DNA of 64,000 bases from Spinacia oleracea (GCF_020520425.1 NC_079491.1:7303143-7367142); one strand, 5' to 3'; shown: positions 1-12,436, counted from the first letter of the stretch. Numbers and translations: made by a program. Notes: generated from the sequence alone by a model not told the origin.

Positions 1-713
1 CCTATTTTCAGTCAAACGTTCCTCGATATCGCAGGTCACTGAGGTTACGGAGTCGCGCCCGTACCTCGTCTAGCTAGAAAACTCGGTCCATTGCCTATTT
101 CAATTAAAATAATATTATTGTTATAAAAGTCTAGTCCAGTCTAGCCTAGTCTAGTTAAGTATGGTCTTCAGATTATCATGATTTGTCTGCCCTTATTTAT
201 GTTCATTAGTGTCATGTTAGGATTGATCGTTTAATAGTATCATGTTAGGATTATTATTGATTTAGTATGTAGTACTCAGCTTTGCTGATTACGTGCTTTT
301 GCTTGTGCATGATGATCATGGCTATGCCTTATTGATCCTGTGATGACCCAATCTTTGGTGAGCAGTCTCTAAGGATCAATAAGCATTGTCCATCTGCAGG
401 TTTGAAGATGTTGCATCATTGGGATCGGGAATAGAGAGCTTGTATTTAGTTTTGATTTGCTAAGTTAACTTGGGTTTGTTAATTGGGACTTTAAACTTGT
501 CGTACTATTTATATTTCCTTATTTTCGTTGGTTGATTTTTGGGGACTAAATCTGTAATCGATTATTTATAAACCTAAAGTTAGTTTTATGTTTTCCGCTG
601 CAAAATTCTGAATAAGCCGTTACGTTTTCACACGGGCGATAATGCCTTGATAATTCTCTACGTTTTATATTAAAAGATTAATTTAGAAAAGAGAGAATTG
701 TCGGGGTGTTACA
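1..713 (-). mobile_element. partial LTR, probably Ty3/gypsy
   Basis: The segment ends with a sequence that reads on the minus strand as TGTAACACCCCGACA. That is the usual start of chromovirus (Tekay/Del-like) LTRs in plants. The other end and any internal region lie left of the window. No coding region is seen here. It is an old fragment or solo LTR, and the family call is tentative. Confidence 0.5.
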
Positions 714-1353
714 GTCCGGTCTATTCATATTTAGGGTTTAATTTGGGGTCATCCTCGTCGGGTAGGTCTATAAAATCAGATTGGTTGTGGTGCCAATAGT
801 AACCAACGAATTACATGTGTCAATTCATGTCCAATTGAACTTCAGAGGCTGAATTCCTACTAGAAACTCACACTTCGTACTTGACTTCTCATTCATTTAA
901 GTAACGTGCGTATTATTAAGTGTCACGTCTACGTGTGTCAAGTCTCGCGGGAATTTAATTTACAACGTGCTCTTTTGCGGTGTGTACACATTTCCAAATT
1001 CTTCTCTTTTTGTTGTCGCCTTCTTGGTACAAACATATGTTATTTTATTGCCGGTCCATCTTTTACAAGAATTTATAAATTTTGTTAATACTATATGAAG
1101 TTATATCTTAAAAATGTACAACAAGATTAATTCTGAGATCACATATTGTGAGAGTTATGATAGAACTATGCTATTGTATATGTCTAGTGCTTTTTTGTTT
1201 ATGAAACTAGAGTATGTGTTCGTTTTCTATATGACGTGTTAGCGCGTCACTCAAGTGGTGGTGTCACATAATAAGTAACCTCATCAAACAAATGTTGTTA
1301 ACCTCTATAGAATTATAGTATTACTCAGTATGTTGAAAACTCATTTGTACTTA
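714..1353. other. intergenic, nothing recognised
   Basis: AT-rich sequence between the LTR fragment and the first Stowaway element. Only a short open frame with no recognisable domain is present. I see no gene or repeat here. Confidence 0.5.
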
Positions 1354-1543
1354 CTCCCTCTGTCCCTTAATACTCGCACCGTTTTGACTGGACACGCTTG
1401 CCAATGCACAACTTTGACCATCAATATCTTTAACTACATATTATAAAAACTTATAAAAATATTAATATTTTAAAAATATATATTAAGATGAATCCAACAA
1501 TATATTATATACTAACATTTGTTTTCATATACTATAAATAAAA

Positions 1544-3145
1544 CGGTTTTTTCATGAAATGCCCCCGAAGTTTGCACAAACGCACCAAATACCCTCGTGT
1601 CTTTCGAATCACATAATATACCCCTATTTTTGCCTAAGTTTGCACCAAATACCCCTAATCCGACCTTCCGTTAGTCCTCCGTTAAGTCATGTTTATAATT
1701 CACAGAATGCCCCTATTTTTAAACTTATTGCACAATATACACCTATTTGTAAACTAAGTTTCACTAAATATCCAAACTGCTTTTTTTTTTTTTTTCTTTT
1801 CTCTCCATCCCTTCCTTCTCTTTTCCTGATCCATCTTCTCCGGTGCACTCCATTGTTCTACAACCGCCAACATAAGAATCAACGTGCAAACAATCAAATT
1901 CGAAATATCAATTACTTCCATTCACACTAATCGCCCACAAATTGGACTGAGATTGGAGAAACAAGAAGGGCGGACCCAGAGAAGAACATACGGGATTGAG
2001 CTACTTAAAACACAAAGGCTGCAAGAATTAAACCACTTTATCAAAGATATTCAGATCAACAACACTTACAACAACATTTACAGAGAATTCCTTAACTAAG
2101 TGCTTCATACTATCTTAGTAGTAAGTCAAAAACCTTAGAATTAGAATTCGATTCTGGAAATCCACCACCATAAATCCATAATCAATGTCTGCTTCTACAT
2201 TGACTCCCAATTTTCTTCAAACAGTCTCCACTCAATTTTACTCACTCTCCCAATTCCGAATTCCCAACACCCTCAACTTCTCGAATTTCATTCAATTGCA
2301 AATCAAAATACCCAATTTCGTCAAAATCAGCTTCAATTCTAACCCTAAATGCAGCACTTTTTGACCCTTTTGTGCTTCAAATTGCAGAAACTTTTGAAGA
2401 CTCTCTCTCCTCTTCATCTTCTTCAACTCCCTTACCTTTGCAGAAACTAAGGGATTCGTCCTTCGAATCCCTTCTTTCTCTATTGCTCGTTGCACTTGAG
2501 TGGGTCAATGAATCGACGGTGCAACCGAGGATGTTGAACCCTGGGCCGAGATCGGCCTCCGCCGGCGACCAGAGAACGGAAATCGGACGCCGTCGGCTAT
2601 CAGAGAGCAGGAGGAAGAACAACTTCGTTTTTTGCACCGCCGCGAAACTTCCGCACCACCGGAGAATCGACAACCTTCCCAATGCGGCCACCGGAGAACG
2701 ACCACCCTCCGCGAAGCCAAGTCGACCACCATCAACATCTGATTTAAGTGATCCTCCGGATCACTGTCGGGGACCAGAGATCGGCCTCCGCCGGCGACCA
2801 GAGAGCGGAGATCGGACGTCGCCGGCGACCAGAGAGCAGGAGGATCTACCCAGAATTACTGGGTTTCGAGTAGGTTGAAGCTTGAAGAACAGGGGAGAGG
2901 AGAGAGAAATAGAAGAATATGAGATTTTTTTTTTGAGTTTTTGTCAAAGGGAAGGTAAGTAAATGGGGTCATAACACAATTAAGGGCAAAATAGTAAAAC
3001 TCCACTAACGGTAGACTAACGCCGTTAACTGTTAGGTGCATCTCATGAACAATACGGATAAATAGGGGTATATTATGTTAATCGAAACACGCGAGGGTAT
3101 TTGGTGCGTTTTTGTAAACCTCGGGGGTATTTCATGAAAAAACCG
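1544..3145 (+). mobile_element. Mutator-like element (Pack-MULE) nested in Stowaway
   Basis: Inverted termini of about 55 bp begin CGGTTTTTTCATGAAATGCC. They are flanked by an exact 9-bp duplication, TAAATAAAA, at 1535-1543 and 3146-3154, which is the Mutator signature. There is no transposase, so the element is non-autonomous. Its interior is far more GC-rich than the surroundings. It holds a captured SUFD-like 5' gene fragment (2185-2480) and a second GC-rich stretch (2520-2870) in which a block beginning GAGATCGGCCTCCGCCGGCG occurs twice. Confidence 0.85.
2185..2480 (+). pseudogene. captured 5' fragment of a SUFD/ABCI7 gene
   Basis: In one frame this reads FDPFVLQIAETFEDSLSSS, a serine-rich run, then LPLQKLRDSSFESLLS. 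This matches the conserved start of the mature plastid Fe-S scaffold protein SUFD (ABCI7) as I remember it. An ATG at 2185 opens a serine- and asparagine-rich stretch that looks like a chloroplast transit peptide, but it is one frame off, so at least one frameshift has occurred. Similarity stops at about 2480, where unrelated sequence begins. SUFD acts with SUFB and SUFC in plastid iron-sulfur assembly; this piece lacks the beta-helix core and cannot do so. The identification is from memory of the Arabidopsis protein. Confidence 0.6.
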
Positions 3146-3226
3146 TAAATAAAATATGGTCAAAGTGAATTATGTGAATAGTGCAAAAAGTCAACACGGT
3201 GCGAGTATTAAGGGACAGAGGGAGTA

Positions 3227-4048
3227 CATATGTATTATTCCACACTAGAAAAAGGGTATGTAAAGAATATATGAAGTTATCAACTTATAGGTTGGAAGAG
3301 TTGCTCGGTTTACTCCTATCCTATTATCACCAATTGATTTTAATTTGGAAGCTCCTTTAAACTTATAAATAAATGAATTCAACTCTCCTTATTATTGAAT
3401 TGTCCAGATCTATTTTATGTTCCATATTCTAACAAATACGTAGTATAACATATATAGCAACCCTATCAAAAACAAAAAAGGAATGATTGTATTATAGTTT
3501 TTTGTATGTTAATAGATACTTAAATAGTAAGAGTTGTTGTAGAATAGAAAAGTTTTCCGGCCCGAGCGGTCTTTCATACTAATAAATAATAATCATTGAC
3601 ATTTCAAGATAATAATTGATGAAATCCCATCAAAAAAAAAAAAGATAATAATTGATGAAAAGTTAGCAACATTTGGCAGAGCAAGTCATTGTTCAAGACT
3701 TAAGAGTCCTCAGCTCGCCGACCATTTTATTTCGTTCCATTGTTGATTGTAACTCGTTTGACCTTTTTCTAATATTTCGTTCCAACTTTTCAAACAAAAT
3801 CTTTTAAATTCTTTCCAATATATGAGAAAAAACATAGTCATGTAGACTCTTGTTTGACAAACATGATATAAATTTTTAATATTGTCATGCAAACTGTTGT
3901 TATAATTTTTAATATTGTCTAATTAGACATAAAAATGATATAAAATGAGCATTGACAAACATGAAAAAAAAAACTGGAACATCATTGTGGAACGGAGAAA
4001 GTATATATGTTTTCCGCTATTTCACTTCAATGTCTTACTAATTACAAA
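3227..4048. other. intergenic with a possible TRIM remnant
   Basis: Around 3300-3430 the sequence resembles the LTR at 12512-12649 (shared word CCAATTGATTTTA followed by similar spacing), so it may be another remnant of that miniature retroelement. The rest is AT-rich and holds nothing I recognise. Confidence 0.3.
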
Positions 4049-4317
4049 CACTACAAGAAATTGTACTATTAACGACGGGAAATCCCGTCGCTAAAGGCCA
4101 ATAATTGTTGATTAACGACGGGATTTTCCGTCGTGAACCCGTCATAGAAGGGGGCCGTCGTCAATGGAATATCTCGTCGTTAATCCGTCATAAAAAATAT
4201 TTACGACGGTTGTTCCCGTCTTTGTTGGGTTGTTATCCCCGTCGCAAAATCCCTTTTGCGATGAAATTTTTACCCGTCGTTATTAGGTTGTCATAAAAGA
4301 TACAAATTTTTGTAGTG
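4049..4317. mobile_element. CACTA MITE
   Basis: It begins CACTACAAGAAATTG and ends in TTTTTGTAGTG, flanked by a 3-bp duplication AAA (4046-4048, 4318-4320). The 269-bp interior consists of repeated ACGACGGG/CCCGTCGT words in both orientations, the subterminal repeat pattern of CACTA (En/Spm) elements. There is no coding capacity. A sister copy lies at 22190-22469. Confidence 0.85.
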
Positions 4318-5731
4318 AAAGTACTACTGTTTCATATTAGAAATTAGCTTTTAGTTTAAGGAAAATGGAGTAATCCACCAACTAGTGTGATGATAAAGAT
4401 ATCAAGTTGCGACAATTAATTAAAATGCGTCACAAGCCTCTGCATCACTCATTTAATGGTACGTACTATAAGGGAGCCACAAAGGTCAGGACTCATCAAA
4501 AGTTCAAAACGTTTTACTGTCAAGTGTCAACTGTTCAATGCCATATTGTTTAATTGTACGTACATAAGGGAGCCACAAAGGTCACGACTCATCAAAATAT
4601 TTTATTATGAAAAATATATTCAAATAAGGTTGTCCGTTTAAAAAAAAAGATGGAACCAATTTTTATTATGGTAAGAATGTAGTTTTCCTTAAAAACCATT
4701 GTAAATAGAAATTATAATATAATAATACGGAGCACAATTTTATGTAAAAGGATATAATTGCGTCACAAATAATTCTGTCGTAAATTGCGACTTCTATCAC
4801 TTTGCCACCAATAATATAGAGATTATTCTTGTGTGAACTTGGTCCACAATAATATTAATGTGGACCCAAAATCAATAATTTTTAGAGCTTATCAACATTA
4901 GCTCGACCCGCTAGCCCGACCCAAATGACCGATTTTCGGGCCCAACCCAATTTTTTTTAAAAATTGCTGGCTTTGGGCAATGTAAAACTACAATTTTAGT
5001 TATAAAATTAGCTCGACTCAAGTGATCGATAAGCCCGCTACTTTTGACTCAAAATAGCGGATTTTGGGCTAAAAAAAGGGACCAAAGCTTGGCCCGACCC
5101 AACACGGCCCGATACAATGGGCATCCTTTTTATGGCCGCGGCCCGACCAGAACCCGGTCCGGTCCGACTATTGATCAGGTTTAATAATTTTCTCTAGCAC
5201 CCATTTTACGTACGTACATAGGGACCTTTATTGTATATTTTTTTTTGATTCAAATGTGGAAGCAGGGCTTCAAGGAAAGAAAGAAAAATAACAAGGACCT
5301 TTATTGTATATACAGTGACTTTAATAAATTAAACACCAAATTTATTAGACATACTCATCATTTTTTTAAGCATAGTTCAACTTTTTTTTTTCTTTCTATT
5401 TGTTCATCTAACACGACCCTCACATTTTTGACATAACTTGGCTGCTTCAACCATTGAGAACACGAGTATTTGGGAAGTTCATTTCAGCAGAGAAGGTAAT
5501 ATTGTTGAAAGTTAAGGGGAACGAGAAGTAAGCACAACTGATTATTGCTTTGATTATTTTTCTTTCTACTCTTCTTGTTTTCTTGAAATCACAATTTTAT
5601 TTTATTTTATTAAAGAAATATAAATCATTGCAAAGTCAAGTCAATAAAAAATAAATGGTGTAGATCAAAATTAAAAATTTATAGTAGCTACGAATCGATA
5701 TAGCGGTTCTACAATCTTCCCAAATTACTGA
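4318..5731. other. intergenic with a short direct repeat and hAT-like debris
   Basis: A segment of about 43 bp containing AAGGGAGCCACAAAGGTCA occurs twice (about 4456-4502 and 4555-4597). The stretch 4890-5180 is rich in CCCGACC and GGGCC words, like the hAT-type MITEs seen elsewhere in the window, but I cannot define its ends. No gene is seen. Confidence 0.35.
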
Positions 5732-6316
5732 GGGCTTGTGTTGGTTGATATGAGAATTTAATTCTTATAGGAAGTTGTAATTCAAGGGAAATTAGTTCCC
5801 TTGTTAAATTCATAGGAAGTTCTCTAAGTTGTTTGGTTGACAACATGAAAATTTAAAATACCCATGAACTTTGATTGATCAAGGGAGAGATAGGTAATTT
5901 ATTTTCCATATTTTGTAGGAATATAATTCAAACTTCTCATGAATTCCAACTTACTCCACTATTACTTTTTTATAGCAACCAAACAAATACTTCCTCCGTT
6001 CCGCAATAGATGTATCGTTTCTCTTTTGGACACTATTCATTAACTAACTTTAACAATTATTCTTCCACATTAGATAAAAACAAACATAGTCAAGTGAGAT
6101 GTTGTTAAATTCGTATCAATGTGAGGATACCAAATATCAATTTTTTATAATTTTTACTTACACACAATTAGAGATATTAATGTTTAAAGAAACATGTTGG
6201 GATACGTGAAAAAAGAAATGATGCATCTATTGCGAAACGGAGGTAGTACCAATCTATAAATTCCAATGAATTTTTACTTCCACATTTTTAGATGTCAACC
6301 AAACAAGGGAACAACC
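5732..6316. mobile_element. MITE-like inverted-repeat element with nested Stowaway
   Basis: The left end (GGCTTGTGTTGGTTGATAT) and right end (ATGTCAACCAAACAAGGG) are imperfect inverted repeats. Interior words on the two sides also pair. A Stowaway MITE interrupts it at 5990. Target duplications are not clear, so the superfamily is open and the ends are approximate. Confidence 0.45.
5990..6246. mobile_element. Stowaway MITE
   Basis: It starts CTTCCTCCGTTCCGCAATAG and ends with the inverted match, inside TA dinucleotides at 5988-5989 and 6247-6248. It is 257 bp with no coding capacity. Confidence 0.8.
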
Positions 6317-6342
6317 CATGAGTAGCATAGTTTGAATGTTTG

Positions 6343-6996
6343 ATTAAGCCAACTTTTGCCCGATTTTCTTTAATTAAGCCTACCTATGCAATATTTCTAA
6401 ACAATCCAACCTTTATGACCCAACTACTATTATTAAGCCTAGCAAGTTAATAACCTGTTGTAACCGGTATTCACCCTTACGTGGCAATATAACCCTTACA
6501 ATTTAATTTTTTTCCCCCTCCTTTTTTTTAAATTGTTATTCTAATGTTCGTTCCTCTCTCCTCTGCGATTTAATTGCTTCATCTTTGCAATTTTCGTTCC
6601 TCTCTCCTCTGTTCATCATTTCTCTTCTACCTCTTCTCCACCATTGTTGATCCCTCATACCTCTCCATTCGAAGTTCGTCAAAAATAATCAGCAATTGCT
6701 ATGACTGGGTTAAACCAATCAACTGTTGGATCCGGGTTAAGGGTTAAGAGGAGAGAAGGGTTAAAGGTTTTTTGAAAATAATTAGAAAATCCTGTTTAGG
6801 TGGCACGTGATGTGACGTGTCCAAAATTTTAGGAGGGAAATCAACTTTAGGTTGTCAACGTTTTTAATGTTGATTTTGTAACAGGTAACCGGTCACCCAA
6901 ACTTAATAATAGTAGTTGGGTCATAAAAGTTGGATTATTTAAAAATATTGCATAGGTTGACTTAATTAAAAAAAGCCAGGCAAAAGTTGAATTAAT
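6343..6996. mobile_element. inverted-repeat element, MULE-like
   Basis: The first and last roughly 100 bp are inverted copies of each other. Both contain CTATGCAATATTT and CCCAACTACTATTATTAAG words, with about 85% identity by eye. The interior has a pyrimidine-rich stretch and no gene. Long terminal inverted repeats suggest a Mutator-type element, but I find no convincing 9-bp target duplication. Confidence 0.55.
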
Positions 6997-7228
6997 ATTT
7001 ACAAATTTTCCTAAAGTATACTCCGTACTTCGTATTTTTTTTAATTTGTTTATGCGTTAAGCCATCCAATACCTAGTCCAAGCCCGTAACAAATATGAAA
7101 TCTTCCACGTCAAAGACCAAGCCCAAGCACAAGCCCAAAATAGTTGAATATCACATAGTTTTAAAAAACCCCTATTCTTGCTTTTAGCTTTGGTCTTCCC
7201 TCCACAACTTGAACCTCCAAAACTAAAC

Positions 7229-9475
7229 ATGACTTGTATGAACTTGTCGTCACTACCCGAAGAATGCATCTCACACATCTTGTCGTTGATATCGCCGACG
7301 GACGTAATCCGATCATCGGCGGTTTCGAAACAACTCTTATCGGCATCCGAATCGGACACCATTTGGGTGAAGTTCCTGCCATTTGATATTGATCTCATCA
7401 TCTCTGAATCGTCAACAACGCTTGATCAACAACAGTTGACTTCTAAGAAAAAGCTCTTTCTCCATCTTTGCCGATATCCTTTACTCTTCAATAATAACAC
7501 TCTGGTAAATTTACCTTCACTTTCTTAATTACTTTATTTATCAAATGCCTACATGTAAACTATATTACTATAATCTGTTACATACAAAATTACAATTGAA
7601 ATACCGATCCCCTAACATTTCTCCCGTTTTGTTCCATCCGGATCCAGGATGGATCCCCCAATTAACTTCTCATTTCTAAGTGAAATGGATCTTAAATCAA
7701 AATATACTCTTTTAGTTCTTATTTAATCATCGCATTTTCTATACATCCCAATTTAATTTAACTAGCATATTTTCTTTTATGACATGAAACCATTAATATT
7801 AAAGCGTAAAGAATATAAAGGACGGAAGGAGTAATATAGTACAAATATGCAGACTTACAATATATTATTGCTTAATACTCCATGAAAAGTCCATTACAAT
7901 TTACGACCAATAAATTAGGACGAAGTGAGTAATATTTGTACATTTTTTATTCTATACTTTTAATCAGCATTCTTAGCTACACGCCTACGCCCACACCCTA
8001 GTGGCCTAGTTTGGATTTGTCGGTATGAGATTTAGGTATGGTATGGGTGTATGGTAATGGGCTAATGGTATGATATCCATCACTGACTCGAATACAGCCC
8101 ACACCGGATGAATTTTATTGGGCCTACACCCATAAATTTGTTCTATTAGCCTTTCTACAAATTTCCCATGTATTATTTAGCATTATTTTCTAGTGCAAAA
8201 ATATACTTAGTAAAAAATTATTTCCTCTGCACCTCCATATTTTGCAATTTGCAACAGTTTGATATTTGTGTTATTGACCTATTAAATTTGACCATATTAC
8301 ATTATTACGAGAATAAGTTATTTTTTAGGGCTGTTTTTCGGGCAAGGTCCGATCCGGGCCAAATTTTAAATTTTTTTGACGGGTTTTGTGCAAAGTAAAA
8401 CATCATTTGAAGTTATAAAATTGGCCCGGCCTAAATAAAAGGATGATTTTTAGACCCTAGCTAGACCCGAATCTGACCCGCCTTTTGATCAGGTCTACTG
8501 TATTGTATTGTATTGTTTCTTTTTTTTTTGTTTTTTTTTTTCTAGTCACAGAACAATATATGTAGCTAGTGTAATTTCCTATAAAACTACATTTTTTAAC
8601 TTATAAATTTGACCCGGTCCGAAAATCCCATTACCATTGACCCAAATTAGCGGGTTTTGGTGATACACTATTGGCCCGAAACTTTTTGACCCGACATAAA
8701 GGATTGATTTTTAGACCGTGGTCTAGCCTGCACCCGGTCCAACCCGCCATTTTGATAGGGTCTAGTACATTATTTTTCTTTTATAGTCACAGAACAATAT
8801 ATGTAGCTAGTGTAGTTGGCTATAATGATGCATTCCTTATGCTGGATTTCTTCCATCATTCAGAGCTTTTCACTAGACATACAGAGCGGCAAGAAATGCT
8901 ACATGCTTAGTGCAAGTACACTAGTAATTCCACGAGGCGACACCCCCGATTGTTGGGTTTGGAAATCAGACCCTAAATCAAGGTTCCCAAAAGTGATTGA
9001 GCTTCAATGGATCGACATAACTGGCAAAATACACACCAAAATGCTGTCACCAAACACAACTTACGGCGTTTATTTCGTGTTCAAGCTAGGAATCAAGTAC
9101 CCTGCAACATTCGAACACACATCCGTTAAGCTATCCGTATTAGAACTCGACGAAGGGTTGCCAAGAAATGATCAACACCATCTTCTTCGTCGTAAAACGG
9201 TCCATAAGGAGTTTTACCTCAAAACTCCAGTAGAGTCTGAAATTTTCAAATTTACAGAGCAATTCAGAAGGCATGTTGAAGCAGTGCAGCTTCCGACTGA
9301 GAGATGTGATGGTTGGATGGAGATAGAGTTGGAAAGGTACAACGTTGGTAGTGGTGGTGATGGTGGTGGTGATAATGGAAGTATGGTGTTGGAGATTTGT
9401 ATGAGGGATGTTGATGGACTTAATTGGAAGGCTGGTCTTCTTGTTCAAGGGATTGAATTACGTCCTTTGGACTGA
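7229..9475 (+). CDS. F-box protein PP2-B-like (F-box plus Nictaba lectin domain), copy 1
   Basis: Two exons, 7229-7504 and 8864-9475, join in phase 0 (CTG/GTAAAT donor, TTCAG acceptor) to give 295 residues, the usual size for this family. Residues about 5-50 are an F-box (LSSLPEECISHILSLISP followed by SSAVSKQLL). The rest is the PP2/Nictaba domain, with KKCYMLSAS, FPKVIELQWIDITGKI, MLSPNTTYGVYFVFKL and a closing GLLVQGIELRPLD. Members act as substrate receptors of SCF ubiquitin ligases and may bind glycans; that role is inferred from the family. Unlike its two neighbours it has no intron after the ...KSR codon. A glycine and aspartate run (about residues 255-260) comes from a GGTGGTGAT repeat. 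The start is the first ATG close to the F-box. The 1,359-bp intron contains repeats. It looks intact. Confidence 0.85.
8341..8815. repeat. tandem duplication of a hAT-like MITE and flank in intron 1
   Basis: Two units of about 240 bp follow each other. Each carries GGCCCG/GACCCG-rich MITE-like sequence ending near GATCAGGTCTA or GATAGGGTCTAG. After each comes the same word, AGTCACAGAACAATATATGT (about 8544 and 8785). The duplication lies just upstream of the 3' splice site of the first PP2-B gene. Confidence 0.6.
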
Positions 9476-10365
9476 TTGATTGACTAAGTCAACGTGTTAC
9501 TTTGGGAACTATGGTGGCATTCAAGGGGTAACAAAAATATTATCGGAGAAGAGGATTTGGAGTCTGTTTCCTACAATTTGTGTACCATTTATGAATCACT
9601 TTTTTTTTTAATTGATCGATGAATATTTGTACCATTTGTGTATCATTTGTGATCCATTGTTTTTTGTCATCTAGGGGAGGATACAAGCCGTATCAAGTCG
9701 CACTCTAATACGACTTGGCTTTATGTGAACTCGACTCAACTCGAGTTAAAAAGTTCCTGACGGACTATGCTTGATAAAAATTCTTTTAGTTCGAGTTGAA
9801 TTTCGAGTTTTTTCGAGCCTTGACTCGATAAGTTAGATAAAACATATTTCGATAATAAGTACAATAAAATATGTTAACATTGTCATTACTTTTCTTGAAC
9901 CATAACATGTTAAAATCCGCCTTGTTTGTCACTCAACGGATAGTTTAGACATTGATATTAAAGATTTAAAGGATATACCATGTCATAATAATCTCATAAA
10001 CATGCGTTATTTTTCTGAAATTAATGAGTTCACGAGCTTTCAAGGTGAACATCACTTGATTTGGTTCATTTAGTTATTGAACTATAAATTTAGCCTCGAT
10101 CTTGGTTCATTAACAAACTAATCAGGCTCGAGTCGAACTTTTTTATTGAAACAATTCTGAACCTTTATCCTTAACCCACTAACCAATTCTCCATCCTTAT
10201 ATCTCAAATTCCTTATCTCGTACCAAACACCATTAGGTATATACCTATGTGGGGATTATTTCAAATGATTTTCCATGAAATTCGGTCAAATCATCAATGT
10301 AGTCAAACTCATTTTAGTACAGAAGACCAAGAAAATTGAAAAAAAATAAGTACAAATTTATTGAG
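9476..10365. other. intergenic, no gene seen
   Basis: The space between PP2-B copies 1 and 2. The part at about 9670-10150 is rich in CTCGA and TCGAG words and may be an eroded transposon, but I cannot define termini. Confidence 0.35.
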
Positions 10366-10478
10366 TGGAAGCGTCTAAAGCTAGTCCAACGTAACTTAGA
10401 ACAGGTGTGGAATTGACTGATTCATGTTAATTAGAATGGACTAACAACAATTACTTTTGTTCTTGGTCGTCTTAAAAT
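10366..10478 (+). promoter_or_regulatory. upstream block shared by PP2-B copies 2 and 3
   Basis: This block lies 60-170 bp before the start codon of copy 2 and is closely matched at 13979-14084 before copy 3. Both contain GGAAGC, then TCTAAAG, GGAATTGACT or GAAATTGACT, and GTTCTTGGTCGTCTTAAAAT. It probably holds the core promoter that was copied with the gene. Promoter function is inference from position and conservation. Confidence 0.45.
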
Positions 10479-10535
10479 ATACACTTCCTCCTTCTCTTTA
10501 AAATATTGTTCAAATTCAGATAAAATCAAAGCAAA

Positions 10536-12436
10536 ATGTTGAAGATGAAAAACAAAAAAAACAAAAAGAGGGAGACTAAATTGTTGGATTTACCAGAAGG
10601 ATGTCTATCTCAAATCCTGTCACTCACAACTCCTTCATGTGTTCTTCGTTGTTCGTTGGTCTGTAAGCTTTTATACTCCATTGCAAACTCTGATTTCGTG
10701 TGGAAGAAGTTAGTACCGTCTGATTTGCACCCCCTGGTTGAACGCTCATCATCTACTTCTCCTCCTACAAAGCACCTAGTCCTCCTCCTTTGTCGTTCTT
10801 TCATTATTTTAGAAGATGGCCATATGGTAAGCTACGACTTTTTCGTTCAATTTACGTTAGAATTAAAATATGTCAGACCATCTTTTACAAGAATTTTATG
10901 ACATGATTATGGATATGTTTTTAATTGTTTTGTAGAGCTTTTCATTGAATGAATGGACGGGGAAGAAAAGTTATATGATTGGTGCTAGAAGACTAACATT
11001 TGCATCGGGTGATATGTTTGGTTTTTGGAGGGGAATACTTCCCAAACCTAAATCCAGGTTCTCTGTTTCTCTACCTTTCTACAATCAACTATGAATCTAT
11101 GATACGTACGTGCACACACTTAAGTTCTTACTCAATTTGTAGCAAATTAAACATATTGCTAATGGGGAATTCGAATTAGTAACCTATTGTGCACATACTC
11201 TCAGCTTTATACAATTATACGCTATGCCAATTTATCGTTGGTAGGTCATAGTGACATGTGTTAAGGTTTTATTTGAAATGTTCTTATACTAATTAACATG
11301 AGAAAATGTGTTGAGTGATTCAATTTTTCCTAACATACCAACTCGGTCGAAAGTTATCTTTGTTTTGTTTTTGTTTTTCCTTTGTGTGTGTAAAAAAGAG
11401 AGGAGAAACCTAGTACGAACTAGAAAGGGAAATAATCAAATAAAGCAAGAACTAAAGACCTCCTCGTTGAGTTAATGTTGTATCAAACAACGATGTGAAA
11501 GAGAGTATTTATCATTGCCAGATCTAATCTACAACGATCGTGGTTTTGCCGGATTAGAATTTCGTTTGATCCAAATTGTTTTGATTTCTATTGTAGATGT
11601 CGTATGACTATTTTATTAATGAACTAATTTTTACTTTCAAAAAAAAAAAAAAAATCTGCTGCCCAAATAACTTTCATGTAGCCCAACACTACCTTAGGAG
11701 ATATAAGTCATATAACAAAACACCATAACTAGTTTGCTAACCCATTAATCTACAACCCATTTAACTTTCATATAGCAATGTTGGATCGTATTTTTAGCAT
11801 ACGAGCCACAACCTATGATACAATCAAGAGATTAGGTGAAATATTCAAAGAAATTTAAAATTAATTGCTTAGGTGAAACATTTTTATGTGTTAGAACCAT
11901 CTTATCAAAAGAAAGGATTATTTCTGCTTACAACTTACGATGTTCAATTGTTCATTTTACATTACAGATTTTCAGAGGTGGCAGAACTAATAGGAGTGAA
12001 CGAGCTCCATATAACAGGAAGAATAAGCACACAATTGCTATCTCCAAACACAACTTACCGTATGTATTTCTCTTTCATGCTCGAGGCTGCCTCTCATGGC
12101 TTCGATGTCTACCCAGTTAGGGTTTTCGTGTCGAGGATCGATAAAAATGGTTCGTATTTAGGAGGTAGTAGCTACAATGATGCTTCAAAGACATTCTATC
12201 TCAAACCACGACGACCTATGCATGCTGATATGTATGGTCATGTGACTCATGTAGAGAGTGAAGACACCATGGATTGTGATATTAGTAATAGATGGATGAT
12301 GATAGATATGGGGAAATACTTCAACCAGGTTGATGATAATGTTGATGTTTTGGAGATGACATTGATGGGTACTGAGATTGGTTTGCGCAAGTCTGGACTC
12401 GTTGTCCAGGGTATTGAGATTTTACCTGTCGATTGA
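10536..12436 (+). CDS. F-box protein PP2-B-like, copy 2
   Basis: Three exons (10536-10826, 10936-11057, 11968-12436) splice with GT-AG ends into 293 residues. After a lysine-rich leader, the F-box reads LLDLPEGCLSQILSLTTPS then VLRCSLVCKLLYSIANSD (residues about 15-60). The PP2/Nictaba domain follows: SFSLNEWTGKKSYMIGAR, FSEVAELIGVNELHITGRI, LLSPNTTYRMYFSFMLEA, and SGLVVQGIEILPVD at the end. The expected role is an SCF substrate adaptor with a lectin-like domain. It is closest to copy 3, with which it shares exon sizes (exon 2 is 122 bp in both) and promoter sequence, so the pair is a recent tandem duplicate. Intron 2 (910 bp) contains a poly-A-tailed stretch near 11640. No defects are visible. 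Confidence 0.88.
11340..11656 (+). repeat. possible retroposed fragment with poly-A tail in intron 2
   Basis: A sequence unlike the intron of copy 3 ends in about 17 adenines at 11639-11655. This suggests a LINE or processed-RNA 3' end inserted into the intron. I find no clear target duplication and cannot name the source. Confidence 0.3.

Larger units (their letters stand above)
1354..3224. mobile_element. Stowaway MITE, split by a MULE
   Basis: The ends are inverted repeats: CTCCCTCTGTCCCTTAATAC on the left and its complement on the right. A TA target duplication lies at 1352-1353 and 3225-3226. The element proper is about 270 bp; the remainder is a Mutator-like element inserted at 1544. 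A relative in the other orientation lies at 32776-33032. Confidence 0.85.

Noticed and set aside
2505-2738. Minus-strand open frames in the GC-rich core of the first MULE
   Set aside because: They arise from GC-rich composition and overlap the SUFD-like reading on the plus strand; no family motif is visible.
7057-7401. Minus-strand 114-residue frame opposite exon 1 of the first PP2-B gene
   Set aside because: It is a shadow of the F-box exon, with no family features of its own.
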